64,000 nt of DNA from assembly GCF_025370935.1 (NCBI RefSeq), contig NC_133492.1, forward strand, positions 14,074,594 through 14,138,593, in the 5' to 3' direction. Positions 1 through 12,800 of this stretch are shown here, piece after piece (the stretch's first letter is position 1; each line of letters starts with the position of its first letter). Source of the DNA: Choristoneura fumiferana (taxonomy: Eukaryota > Arthropoda > Insecta > Lepidoptera > Tortricidae). Under the pieces are notes generated by a model. It was not told the DNA's origin. It made no database searches and saw only the letters and a list, made by a program, of their open reading frames with translations. A program made the position numbers and the translations under genes.

Positions 1-33
1 GTTCTTGCAACGCTCCCTGTTCAACACAATATG

Positions 34-106
34 GTCATCAGTGGTGTAGCGGTATAGCACGCGGTACGGAATACCGAGGACCTGGGTTCGATTCCCAGTG
101 ATGGTC
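34..106 (+). tRNA. tRNA-like gene or tRNA-derived pseudogene
   Basis: The stretch folds as a cloverleaf. The acceptor arms are 34-40 and 99-105, with two G-T pairs at the end. The D stem is GTGT (44-47) with GCAC (57-60), and the T arm is CTGGG-TTCGATT-CCCAG (82-98). The internal promoter boxes are good: box A at about 45-58 and box B GGTTCGATTCC at 85-95. The variable loop is 5 nt. Two things are odd. Three bases instead of two separate the acceptor and D stems. The anticodon loop (66-72, ACGGAAT) has C instead of the near-universal T before the anticodon, so the reading GGA (Ser) is unreliable, and there is no long class II arm. It may be a pseudogene or the head of a SINE. Confidence 0.5.
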
Positions 107-722
107 TTATTTTTCTGGTTTTTCTGTGCATCTATATTTCAGTTTGTATTTTCAATTTAGGTTTTACGGGATGACCGTAAAAGTAAAAATTTGGAATTGA
201 AATAAAAAAAAATACACAAAGATTAAAAAAAAAACAATCTTAACAATATGCCATATTGATGATGATGATGATCATTTGTTCCTGTTATCCCTTGTTAGGG
301 TATTCCCTTGCACGGCTTCTTCCAGCTCTTCTCAGCAACCAACATTAAAAATGACTGTCGTTTCAGAAGAAGAAAGAACTGGCACTGAGAAAAACAGACT
401 GAAGGCAACTTAGCACGCACTGCAATAAAACGCGAACGGTTTTAGACGCAGTATTTTTCTCAAGCGACACTGAAGAGGGCAGGGCTCTAGGACCGCTCAC
501 ATTTAAACGTAGTGCATGCTTTAATAAGCTTTAGTTTAAAATATTTATGATGAAAGTTGGTAAGAGACGATTGAATTTTTGAAGTGGCCGCGCGTGCAAA
601 TTGTTTCAGTGGAGGTTGTATGATATGTCGTGGTACTCAAAAATGGCTTATATACGCGCCATTAGAGCAGTCTACTTGGAAGACCTGTTTACCAACCGTC
701 CAATTAGCTGGTAGTGACTCAC
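107..722. other. Non-coding, ash1 intron running off the left edge
   Basis: No exon-like open frame was found here on either strand. The ash1 donor at 717-722 shows that the coding sequence continues left of the window, so the SET-domain exons are not included. A short ATG trinucleotide run lies near 257-272. Confidence 0.5.
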
Positions 723-861
723 CCGCAGGGACAGAGCTGCGGCGAGCACTCTGCATACACGAGCCGGTTGATGCAGTCCTCGTTGCAGCCGGACGGCGGC
801 GCGCAGTTGCACGCCACGCTCTCACACTCTTCCGCTGACGGCTTCACGTCGTAGTACACGT
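723..861 (-). CDS. ash1: ash1 exon 7: AWS domain
   Basis: Read on the minus strand, this exon opens after TAG, completes the Asn codon of NVYYDVKP, and encodes the AWS (associated with SET) zinc cluster: CNC, then CNEDCINRLVYAECSPQLCPC. This cluster packs against the SET domain in Ash1, NSD and SETD2 enzymes. All cysteines expected in this half are present. It ends inside a Gly codon at the donor GTGAGT (722-717). The composition is GC-rich compared with the flanking introns. Confidence 0.93.
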
Positions 862-3800
862 CTACCGAAACATAACGTATACTTAGTTAAAAAAAACACA
901 AATTTAATACAAGCTTGACTGTACTTGTTTTAGCCCAGGAGTGGACAAAACACTGCCTTGCGATTTCACAGGTCTTTTTTGTTAACCTAATTTTCCTTAT
1001 AAACAAAAACTTACTTATGAACTAACACTCACGTGATTGACTTCCGGGCGTTGCTTCAGGGAATAGGGATAAGGAATTAGCGCTAATATAAGGTGGGAAT
1101 TGGGATTTCACCATACAAACACTTATTTAGCCACTACCAAAATCAAAATTGTCCTCTTGGACACACTCACGGAGCACCTTTTGCAGTGCTTACAAATCAC
1201 GTCCAAGAAACGTATTCAAATGTCCAAATAACTCAAAATTACACCAAAGCGTGTTCCTCACGATCCAACTCGAAACCAATAGTTAGATTGTTGCACCAAG
1301 CAGAAAGTTATTTATTATTGCACCGAGTGCCGATTTGGATTTTAAAAAGCACGAGGGCAATATAAATTACTTAATGCGAGGTGCATAATCTGCTTTTCTT
1401 TCAACTATTACAGGAATAGTAGGAATAGTATACGAAAAAAAAACTTATGCTAAACTATATGTAGAGTCATTCACGATGACGCGTGCCGTGGTTCTTATCA
1501 ATGTCATTAATGGCTAATTATGATAAAATCACGCGTCTTCGTGGATAGCACTAGGTAGGTATAAATAAATGCTTAATAGGAAAGAAATGTCACGCACTCG
1601 ATGATTCCATTTTTGTAAGTTTACATTCGCACTCTCAAAAAATGACCACGGAAAATTCGCAAGGTTCCCGCCAATACGTTTTTCTTTTTTCTTTTTTTGG
1701 CAGAGAGCCGCAGATATTTTTACCCCCAATCTGTCAAATTTCGGATGGGCACCAGGTTGGCCAACCAAACACTAGATTTTTTTATACTATGCAGGCTAAT
1801 TTTAAAGCAAAAATACTTGTTACCTCTTTGGTGGTGCAATTTAAAAAAAAAACTAAAACAATCCAATAAAGGATTTTCATACATTTTTTCTGCTCTAGAG
1901 CAGAAAAGTCCCGCTTTGTGCTGGGTATTTAGTGCGGTTATGATGAAATTAAAGCATAGTTGGAAGAAAAAAAAATTAAAGTCCAAAATTTGTAATCTTT
2001 CCACCGTCTTCGCGGGAACCAAGCAATAGCCGAAATCCAACAAAAACGCGTTATCTCGCGTGCCGGCAAAAACTAAGCCTCATTCACATCAGCTGTCAAA
2101 AGTCACAAGGCGACAGCTAACTTTTTAATTTTCGAAGCGCGTTCTGAATACACGCCTTTTGGGTCCGAACAGTACTTTTTGACATCCAACCTACATTATG
2201 TATACCAAATTTCAAGTCAAGCCGAGGCAAAAAAAAAATATACCAGCTGTTAAATAAAAGCTTGTAAAATGTGTTTTTAACACATTAAACATAAACATAG
2301 AGATAAAATTTGGCACGTGGAAATGCGTTTTCTTTGCGTTTTGATCGAATGTATGTACGTAGACCCTTTTTAATGGGTAAATGTTAAAAGGTTCTCTGCC
2401 CAATCACAAAATTATAACTCCGAAATATCCGTTGGCATCCTAACAACACACAAATAGTTAGAACATACTGGTGCGTATCTTCTTGTAGTTCCAAGAAGGC
2501 ACGGGCTGGTTGTAGTGGTGCTGCCACCAGATGTCGTAAGGCAGCGCGTAGGGCTGCGCGCGGCGGCGCACCCAGCGCTCGCAGTAGGGCGGCGGCGCCA
2601 GCAGCCCCGGACCAAACTCGCCCGGGGAACCGCCGCTCTTGGACTTGCCCTCGGGCCTGCTGTAACACACAAGGCTGAATCATCTAAACTATTAGAGCAG
2701 GGATGGCGAACCTTTATTGGTGAATGTGCCTCTTTTTTGTTATGATGTGCCATCAAAGTTCCTTAACTCGGTGCCATTCGTTTGCCATCCCTATACTAGA
2801 GTATGGGGCCTGTCGCACGAGAAGTGGACTAAGCCCATAGAAATCAATTACTATTTTATACATGAAACTACCGTGAGACTCACTCATATTAAATATATTT
2901 CACACATTAGGTAATAAACAATTAATTCGTGGAAAATTTTGTTCTCAATTGTGTTTTGTTTTGTTAAATTTTGTTTTTTGTTTTATGCAACTTCTTTTCG
3001 GACTGATCTAGGAACAATTTTCTAAACGCAATACGTACGTAATTTCTTGTTTAAAGCATTCGAAAGATGGATCTGGCACCAAATAATCAATGGTAAAATT
3101 TGTCAATGCCTGAAAAGCTGAGTTCGTACAACTTGGGGCAAAAAAAAAAGTTTAAAGATAATAAGAGGGTAAATGTAACACAGAAAAATACTTTTTCATT
3201 TAACGAAATAAATGATCAACTTACTCTTCTTTGAAATAGTCTGAAAACAGTCCGGCTGCTAAGAATTTCTTTCTTAAACGAGGGTTGCGTTTGGACACCA
3301 CAGGCTTGTCTCGGTTGTCTACGCTGCTGGCGGGACTGTCGTCGCGCGATGACGCCACACGTTTCTTATTGATTATGTTCTTAGACAAAACGTCAATGCT
3401 CTTTTCAAAGTCTATCTCCTTCTCATTGAGCGGCAGGGGTTCGTTCTCGTCATGGTCTCGCATCGTGTCTAGAGACGGCTCCCGAGATTTAGAGGACATT
3501 TTGCGACTCACTACAGTATCCAATGAACTTTCCCGTGAGCTCGAATGCACTTCGGTAATTTTCTTGCTCATCTGACACGACCTAGACTTTCTTCTTGTAG
3601 TAATCGAAGGTTTGCTTGACTTAGCAGCAGTTTCGGCTGTTTTAAGATTCTCAACTGGCTTGCTTTTGATTTTTCCTTCCTCGTTCGGGGTATCTGAGCT
3701 TCTGGTAAGTCTTCTCTCGCTTGGATACAAAACGGCTAGACTAGACTTCGGTCTCAATCCCACTTTGCTGTTTTTCTCGACGTTTTTCCTCTTTGAAAGA

Positions 3801-6800
3801 ATCTCTTCTATCTCTTCTGACGGCGACATGGCTCTAGTCTTACGCTTCAAGGTTTCAAGCTGACTTGCTGGCCTATCAGCTTTCAAATTTAGTAAGCTAA
3901 GAGGAATGCTGTCTTCAGGATCATTACCGAGCGAGCTAGCCAAGGATGGTATGCTGTCTGTTTCACTCAGCACTTCCCATTTATTCACATGATTTTTATG
4001 CTCTTTGTCAATCTTACTTTGTTTCAAATGAAGTGCTGGAGCTCTTAAAATAGAAGAACTGTTATTTTTCTTTACGGAATTAGAAGTCAAAATAGTGCCA
4101 CTGGTTTTGTTGTTATTTTCGGTCAATACTTTTCCTTGCAGTTTCTCGAGGGCTACGACCGTCAAGCGAGCCTGTTGCCTGGGACATTCGTCTTTGTTTA
4201 ATACGACTTTGAGTTCAGGTTTTTTACTAGTTCGTTCCAAAAAGCTGTTCATTGCTTCTCCCTCCTTAGGAACTCTGTCAAATACAGAAGTGTTTGTCTC
4301 TTTATGAGCTCTATCAAATACAGTAGTAGTGTTATCGGTGTCCTCTGACGTAAGATGGCTATCAGAATTAACCGCGTTTTGACTACTACTAAGATCAATT
4401 TTCTTCTTTTTCTTCTTAACGCTCGGAAAACCAGTCCTGTTAATTGCTTTTCGCCTTCTTGTCTTCTTCTTTAAGGTTTCAGCTGTTTTGCTATCACTAG
4501 ATTCACTACCTTCCTGCTTCTTTTCGGGCAAATTCATCTTTTTCATACATTCCGCCATAGATAGTTTCTCAGCTTGGATCATGGGCACCAACAGTTTTGT
4601 AGACAGCAAGGAAAGTTTGCTTTCTTTTATAATATTGTTGTTAGTTTTCTTCTTTTTCTTGTCACGTGCATCTTCATTTTCATTGCTTAAGTTTCTTTTG
4701 GGTTGACGTAAGTTATGGCTACTTGTAGTTTCTTGGATTTTATCTGATAACACTGATGCTATAGATTCCCCTCGCTTAGGTCTTATTATTGGTTCAGTTG
4801 TCTCTGAAATCAACGCTAATGGAATATCCGATTCGGTATCAAGAGGACTAAGAGGATTGCCAGAGCTTTTTGATTTAAACTTTGATTTGCTAGGATCACC
4901 TAATGCATTTGAAACACAAATAGATGACTTTGGTATTTGATCTTCCAAGTCAATTGAAGGTTCAAAAATACCCGTTGGTTTATCGATGTTGACAACTATT
5001 GACTGTTCTGTGGCTAGATCAGAAACTTTTGCCTTTCTGCCGTCCATGATTTTCCCTTTAGACACTGGCGACTTGATCACGGTTGCTCTTGTGCTTATTT
5101 GTGCTACTTCCTTCGTTCTACTTTTGTCATCGACTACCTTGGCAGGATCAGCATTGACTTTTTCTTTTTCAAGAATACGTGATTCTATCGATTTTCGTAT
5201 ATTATTGTTTAAAAGTGTATCTAAGACTTTAGTCGCAGCACTTGGATTTATCTTTGAAACTAGATTACTTGTAAGACCTTCTAATCTGTTCTTCTTACGA
5301 GTCATTATTTCAGACTTTTGGGCAGGTGGTATAGAGCTCTTGTATAAGGATCGAGCCGACATACTTTTTAGTGGGTCAACAGATGTAGAGTTAGGCGAGT
5401 TTTGTTCGTTAGTCGGCGACACGGATTCTGATTTCCGATCTTCTTTTGTTTCTTCTTTTGAATTATTTTGATTAACGTCTTTAGTAGTATTAGTCAAAGC
5501 ATTTTTGTCTTCAGACAATTTTTTTGATAACGATTGTACAACTTGATCAAGCGTTGAATTTGATATGATTTTGTCTGCTTCCAGCCGGTGACGCTTTTTA
5601 GGAGTCACTATTGGTGCCGTTTGGCGGACTGGTGATACTTTTCTTTCAGATCTAGGAGAAGAAATCCTATTTGTATCAGATTTTGAACTTTCAGTTTTGA
5701 TATCAGACTCCTTACTTTTAGGTAATGATTTTTCTAAATCATGGACCATTTTGTGTACGGCTTTTAGTTTCTCGGATGTTTCGTATATCTTTTTTGACAA
5801 TTCAGACTGTTCATTACTGGGCCTCTTTATAGCGAATTCATCGTCAGTAGCGATCAAGGAGTTAGGCGAGTGGTCCTTGCTGAGACACGGACTGCTCTCG
5901 TCTACCTTGACGACCAGACTCCCGATAACCGAGCTCACGTTTGTTTTCAAAACTTTCGTTGCCGCTTCTGAGTTTGGAGATATTGAGTCAACTACTGTTG
6001 AAAGTACACTTTTAACAGTCTCACTATTTTTCTTTAATTTCTCCTGCGAATTTTTTGATTTAGGAGATTGCCCCGGATCATTATTGCGCAGCTCACCCAT
6101 ACAATCAGTCTCGGTACAAAGAAACTGTTCGGGATTAGTTCCGCTTTTCAGATTTTCTTCAAATTCTGCAGGAACTAAGCTCAAACTTAATGAATTGCTT
6201 GTAGATGAATTAATATGATAATGCCTCTTTTTAAGAGGTAATTTGTGCTCATTTGTATCTTTACCACCCTTGCTTTGAGATTCTGTTAATTGTTTTTTGT
6301 GTCTCCGTTTAGAACTGGGAGTAACTGTGTCCTGGTTGTCAGACGTTTTTCTTTTCTTGGAGCCCCGTTTCACTACTTTGGGTGGTACTACTGGTTCAGG
6401 AGGAGCCTTTTCTACACTTTTTACTGGATTCTGTCCAATACTTGTAATTAACTTGGGAGCTATTTGACATATCTTGATAAAATTTGAGATTAAATTGTCC
6501 ATGTCGTGATTAAATTTTTGGTCAATAGTATCTATAGATTTTGTATAAGTCTCTCGACAACGTGACACTGATCTCGATCGATGTCTTCTTCTACTTCGAT
6601 GTCTGTGATGTTTGCTTTCGGTTTTGATAGTAATTCTTGAAGGCCTTTCGGAGGGTTTTAAGTTGATTTTAGGCGGCGCCAAAACAACAGTTCTTCTGTG
6701 TTTCCGAACATGTAGCAAAGGCTTAATTTGTGTTTTCTTAACGTTTAGAAACACATTCCTTGTTAGTGATTTATTTGGAACATAAGTGTTTTTAGCACCC

Positions 6801-9800
6801 TCAAAAACATTAGAAAGTTGCTTGGAAATGTTCTCTTTCTTAGCACAGTGAGTGGTCTGCGTATGTGCGGTTTTTATCTTTTTAGGAGATATTTTTGACG
6901 CATTTTTTGATTTGGAAACTGTAAAGATTGGCAACGCTCCAAATTTATGACTAAAACTCGGTTTTAGTACTGGCAAATTACGTCCGGTATGATTTGATTT
7001 CGACGGTGACTTGAGTAATGTGTTGTTGTTATTGTGGCTGACTTTAAATATATTGTAGGTGGTGACCGGCCGCTGCAAGCCACTGAACACCGGGCCTGGA
7101 GCGAACGGGTCCGAGGAATTTAATCTTAGAACATGTTTTCTGTTAATTTTCGAGAAACCAAAGTTATACTTTGTCTGCAAAGGATATTTAGTACACACGC
7201 TTACATATTTTGGACTAGAATTCGGTTTTCTTAAGTAGCTTTCACAATCTGAGTCACTTGAACTATGGCCAAGAGTGAGGCTGCTAAATGTTTTGTTAGC
7301 TAATGAAAGAATCTCTTGATCGGAGACGAAATGTTTTTGATTTTTGTAGTAGGATCTATCTCTCACTGATCTTGTTTTCTTCAGTTTCCTCATTCGTCTC
7401 CGCATGCTTCTCACACTGTAGTCAGTTTTGTAGCCTGACTTATCACTCTTGTAACCCGATTTATAATCACTTTTGTAACCAGAGCGATGATAATCACTTT
7501 TATACCCAGATCTACACCCATAATCGCTTTTATAACCAGACTCCATCAGTCTGCTGCAGCTTCTGTAGGGTTTAAACTCGTGGTCACTTTTATAGCCAGA
7601 TAGAATGCCTTTATACTTTGGATTCAGATCAATTTCTTTCCATGTCGGGTCCAGCGGATCATCATTTGCACCTTCGTTCTCACTTTGGTTGTCTCTCCAC
7701 GTGTTAGTGAAAGTTTTACTACTATTTTTGGATAGATTAGCCAGTTTGCTGTTTACTTCTTTGCGTTTAGCATAAACACCAGACAGAACAGATCTGTTAG
7801 AAGGTGCAGACTCCTCGTCGCTATCAGCGGAGTCGTAACGGTTGTTTTTGTCTTTTGTCGCTTTGGGGCTCTTAGTTGATTTAGTTTTGTTGACTGGTTT
7901 TCTTCCTACTTTTTTTCTTGGTGGATACAACACCCGGTCTGTTGCATAGAGCATTCTATCAAGGGCAGCAATATCTAGTTTGTGATCATTCTTTTTGGCT
8001 CTTTCAAATTTACTTTGCTCTTGCTTTAGTGGAACTGGAGAAGGCGCTTCTGTTTTAATTTGTTTAATTTCGTTTTCGATTCTCTTCTTTTGGTAATCAC
8101 AATCACTGGAATCCGACCTCCTACGTACGGCGCTTCTACTTGCTGATTTGGACCTCATGTTTCGCCTTTCTCTTGTGTTGTTTTCCTTTTGAACAGTTTT
8201 CCTACTTTGTCTGCTATGGGTTTCGTCATTGTCGTGCCGTCGGAGTGGAGAGTGTGTCGGAGAATTGTGATTCGACAGAATACCGGAGTCCGGAGAAACA
8301 TTTGGCGGATCATTGTTATTATGAAACTCATTTATAGCAATCAGTTCAGAGTTTCCTTCCCCATGAGATTCCCCACCGTTATTTCTGAATTCATTTGGAG
8401 GGTCCCTCACTTTTCGAGGACGTCCTCTTTTTCTTCTCGACTCTACAATAACATTTTTAACATCTTCTTGAGATTCAACTGAATTTGTGCTCATCGTATC
8501 CAATTTTTGAGAATCTATATGACTAATGGGATTCATTTCTGAATTAACTATAGTTAGTGGAGAGCTTTTAAGCAAATCTCCAGAATTTCCGAGCACTGAA
8601 CTACCCTGTGTAATGTCTAAATTCATAAAATCGTTATTATCCACACAATCTTCAAGACTGGGAGGATTCGGTATCGAAATACCCACTGATTCGGAAACAG
8701 AAGTAAATTCTTCGAGATCTTGATTTATTTGCGAGAGTTCTTCTGTTTGTTGCGGACTTAAGTGTTGGGAAGGGGTCAGAAAATTGGGCGCTATAGGCGC
8801 TATTTCTGACAAAGTGTTTATTTGTCCGAGAACACAGTCACTGACGGTTCCCACGCCCTCAATAGGGTTGGCAGGCAGCCCGCAGCCCGGGGCCGGAGCG
8901 GCGGCAGCTGCCAGGGGAGTCAGCGGAGCCGTATTGCTACTTAGTAGCTGGGTTTGCGCAACAAACTGTTGCAATAGACTAGACGCGTAATGAGTGGTAT
9001 TCTGATGTCCGACACTCGAATTGGAACACTCATTTTCCGACCCCGACGAATCCGCCGTCGCCCTCTGTATTGCAGCTGTCACTAACTGCGGCGTGAGCTC
9101 CATTTCGCTGCCAGAGCCATCTCCTGAAAAGAAACATATTAAATATAGCCATTATCATTTAAAAAGTGCCAAAAAGCATAAGATAATTCCTAAAAGTTAC
9201 CATTGTCGGCAATAGACTTGTCGTCATTGTCTCCCGACGTAGCGTTCACGGCGAATGCGGGGAAATTGGGCTGCTGCGCCGCCGCGCTCGATGTTTGTTC
9301 TGGAAATAGTTCCGCGAGGTCCGCATCGTCAATAACCTGCGAAGTATATTCACTGTCACGCTAAAATCGTCAAACAGTGTTCAGTGTTCATTTTAGTGAC
9401 ATTAAATACGTAGGCGTCTAAATTATAAATGGCGAGTTGTTTACCTGTAGTTGGCAAGCAGCGACGAGCGCGGCACTGGAATCATCGGGGGAGACGTGTG
9501 CGGCGACGGCCGCGGCCTCCGCCGAGTCCGAGTCCGATGACGAAGACGACGAGGAACTGGATGACGATGAAGAAGTCGACGACGACGTACTGCTGCTGCA
9601 TGCTGCGCTCTCCACCGGCTGCGACGCGAACTGTAACCAAACGTCTGACATTAAAATCAGAATATTAGATCAACGCCATATATTACTTAGTTCATCCAAA
9701 CTGTGTTTTCGAATCAAACCGTGGAAGACGAGACCCATATTTCGTAGCTGAGTGATTTGGCGCAACGAGCACGACAGTGGTGTTGTAAGCGAGTCCCTCA

Positions 9801-12800
9801 CTGACCGCAATACACACCTAACTACCCATTCAAATCTCATGTGCGGCGACATAAAATTTAACGACTACTGATATGTATGTTTCCTTTAAAGGTTCTGTCT
9901 ATTAACAGACTTGATCAATATTATAGAAACAGATACACAACACTGGTTTTAATATCAAGTGAACTGTTAAAATTATACACTGAACACCTGACTCACAAGA
10001 ATAAAATTAGAACGCCCTACATTTCTTAATAGATGATATAAATACCCTTAGCTCTATTTCAGTGAGGATACGGAAAAATAAGAACGAAATATCATGAGTT
10101 TCTATAACTTTTTTTTTAATACATTTGCTCGAATAATTCACTTTCAAAGGATGTATACATGGCTCGTAAGTTAATTTTACCGCACTAGTGAATTTTTTTC
10201 CAGTTTTTTTTTAATTCTCCATTTTAAATGTTTACAAGCAAATAGTTTTTATTTACCTCAGATTTTCATGATTTTCACCTTTTATTTATTCTAAAAAATC
10301 GCAGTGGCTGAACGCTCCGAACCTTTGCCTGATAATTTTACGTATTTAAAAACAAACTTACGCATGCGCATTACGGACGCGCCATTTTTGTAAAACTTTG
10401 CGTTGTTTTGTTTTTATTTTTCAATTTTGTGTTATTAATTGCCTATTTTCTCACAAATGTATTGAAAGCCGTCGTATCACACACGGTTGGCAAGGTTTTA
10501 CAAATGAGTTGACGAGAGATAAACCCGAGCCGTAAGGCACGAGTAGAGGCACGAGTTTGTAAAACCTTACTTACCAACCTCGTATCACAAATAACTATTA
10601 CCATACAGTCATTGCACTCATTAGTAGGAACTGACATACATGATTTGAGTACCTGCTACCAAATGTAAAATTAAGTACCTAATGTTGCGTTTTTAAAGTG
10701 TTGTTTTTACTATTAGTTGGTTTTCCGAGGGTGCTAATCAATAAGGCGGAAGGGCGAACAACCCTCAGCACTGGAAGGGGTTGTGCACATGTCGCGTGGC
10801 CGTCGGTCTTATCACGGCTCGCATATCAAACGCCGCGGAAACTACCCCATAAACTTATGTCCTACGTGGTCGTTCACTTGCCGCAAATGACAAAATTAAA
10901 ACCCCGCACTGCAATTAACGCCCCTTGCTTTATATTTTTTTCTATATTGACTTTAACGACTCGACCATAAAAGGTATAGTGTGATGGCCACGTATGATCC
11001 GTGCTGTTTAATGAATCATCGTCGTAGTAGCAACGCCGTACACGCGTAAAAATAATCTGTCGGTGGTCCGCGACCCGCGAGCCGTTGCAGCTTCGTGACG
11101 CCCGTTTGCCTGTGTCACAGGCAGTAAGTTTTAATAATGACCGCGCCAATTATTTCGCAACACCGATTACGCCACCGCAGCCCTTTATCTCGGACCGCTG
11201 TGCAACAGTAATGACATGATCAGCATAACTGTTTCCATTTGAATAAAGTTTAGAGGCAAATTCAGGCACGCATTGATATCTGATCCATCTGGGGCATAGA
11301 ACTAAATAATACAATTGCTACATAGACAAATATGAAAGCTTGGAGCATTTGAATCGACAATGGGATAACGGTAACTCAGACGGCGCCGACACGAATATCA
11401 CATTAACGGGCTCGTGATCTGCGGAGATTTATATCTGACAGCAAACTTCAAACAAACACAAAACGCTATCGCCATCGCACATATATTATGGTCTTTGGTG
11501 TCGATTTTATTCACGATCGTCTGCTCCCAACTAACAAGCCGACAACTCCGTAAAAGTTAGCGAGTGGGAGCGAAATTGTAAATCGTGAATCGATACTAGC
11601 TGATGCGGTATTTGGATTCGATACTTAGTTGCTTTAAAAATAAATACAAATATCTATCTACACGATAAAATAGTTGCAATTAAAATATTCTATAAACTTT
11701 TAAAGTTTCCATCTTATGTTAAGAATCAATGAACACGCAACGACGCAAAAAATCTTTTCTTGAAATGGTTTTTGCTATGACTATGTCTATGAATGTCGGT
11801 AAACAGTTGAATTCACGGGTCAATGACCGCGTGCCAAATGCCGTGAACAGAACAACAAGAACGACAAATTATCGTTTATTGAAGGCCCGAGATGATATTA
11901 AAATGTATAATGAATGGAATGGAGCTAGAAAGCACTTAGCACGCGTGAACACGCACCGCGCATAAATGAACGATTTCTAGCATTCGCGACGATGTGCGTA
12001 CCTACTGTGCGTTAAATTAGCGGTCATACATGTTATTTTTATTGATAAAAAAAAACCTAGCTCTAGGTAGTTCACATTTGCGAACCCCATTCTGTCCTGA
12101 AATAGACCAGATAAGATACTTAACCATTTATAAAATTCGTTACCAGCGTTCATTGAATACTGAATAGTATTTGTATGTAGGAACACGGAAATGTGTTGTC
12201 GGACCGTTCACGAGCACTGTGCCTGTGAACTTGACCGCGTGATAACCAAGCGCCGACGGCCGGTGTCGGATCGCGCGGAAGGGCGGGAGAAAGGTCGCAC
12301 CCAAATGCCATTGTCCGATGTTTACGATGCCGCTTGATAAATTCAATAAATTTATGAAAGGTTTACATTTCATTAATAAATCTTATCTGCCACATTATTC
12401 AAAAATACCAAACTTGATGATATTCGAGAAAGTATTAAAAGAGGAAACCAGGAAGTGAATTGTCTGTAGGAATTCTGACATGCTTATCTCAAGTCTTATT
12501 TATCCCGTGAGAACCCGGCGTCGTTTGGCTAAAAGGGCACACATTCACGTAGCATTCGTAGTTTGTCAGCGGCGGTTTCATAACGTCCAGCATATCTTAT
12601 GGAGCTCGAGCCGCGGACCGGCTTCACGACGTTCGCGCCTCTCACTAAAAAGACTAATCAACAAACAAAATACGATTCAATTTCTTCCTTACATGAGAGC
12701 GCAAAAAGATCGTAATCCCTCGTAGTGATCGGTCGGCGCTGCTTTTCTGCAAACTTTAATGCGAGGTACGAGGCCGAACGCTCACGTAATTGGTAACGAT

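Noticed and set aside
3285..9215. Many plus-strand open frames opposite ash1 exon 5
   Set aside because: Antisense shadows of a Ser/Lys-rich coding exon; they read as Phe/Leu/Ser-rich and lack starts or splice signals.
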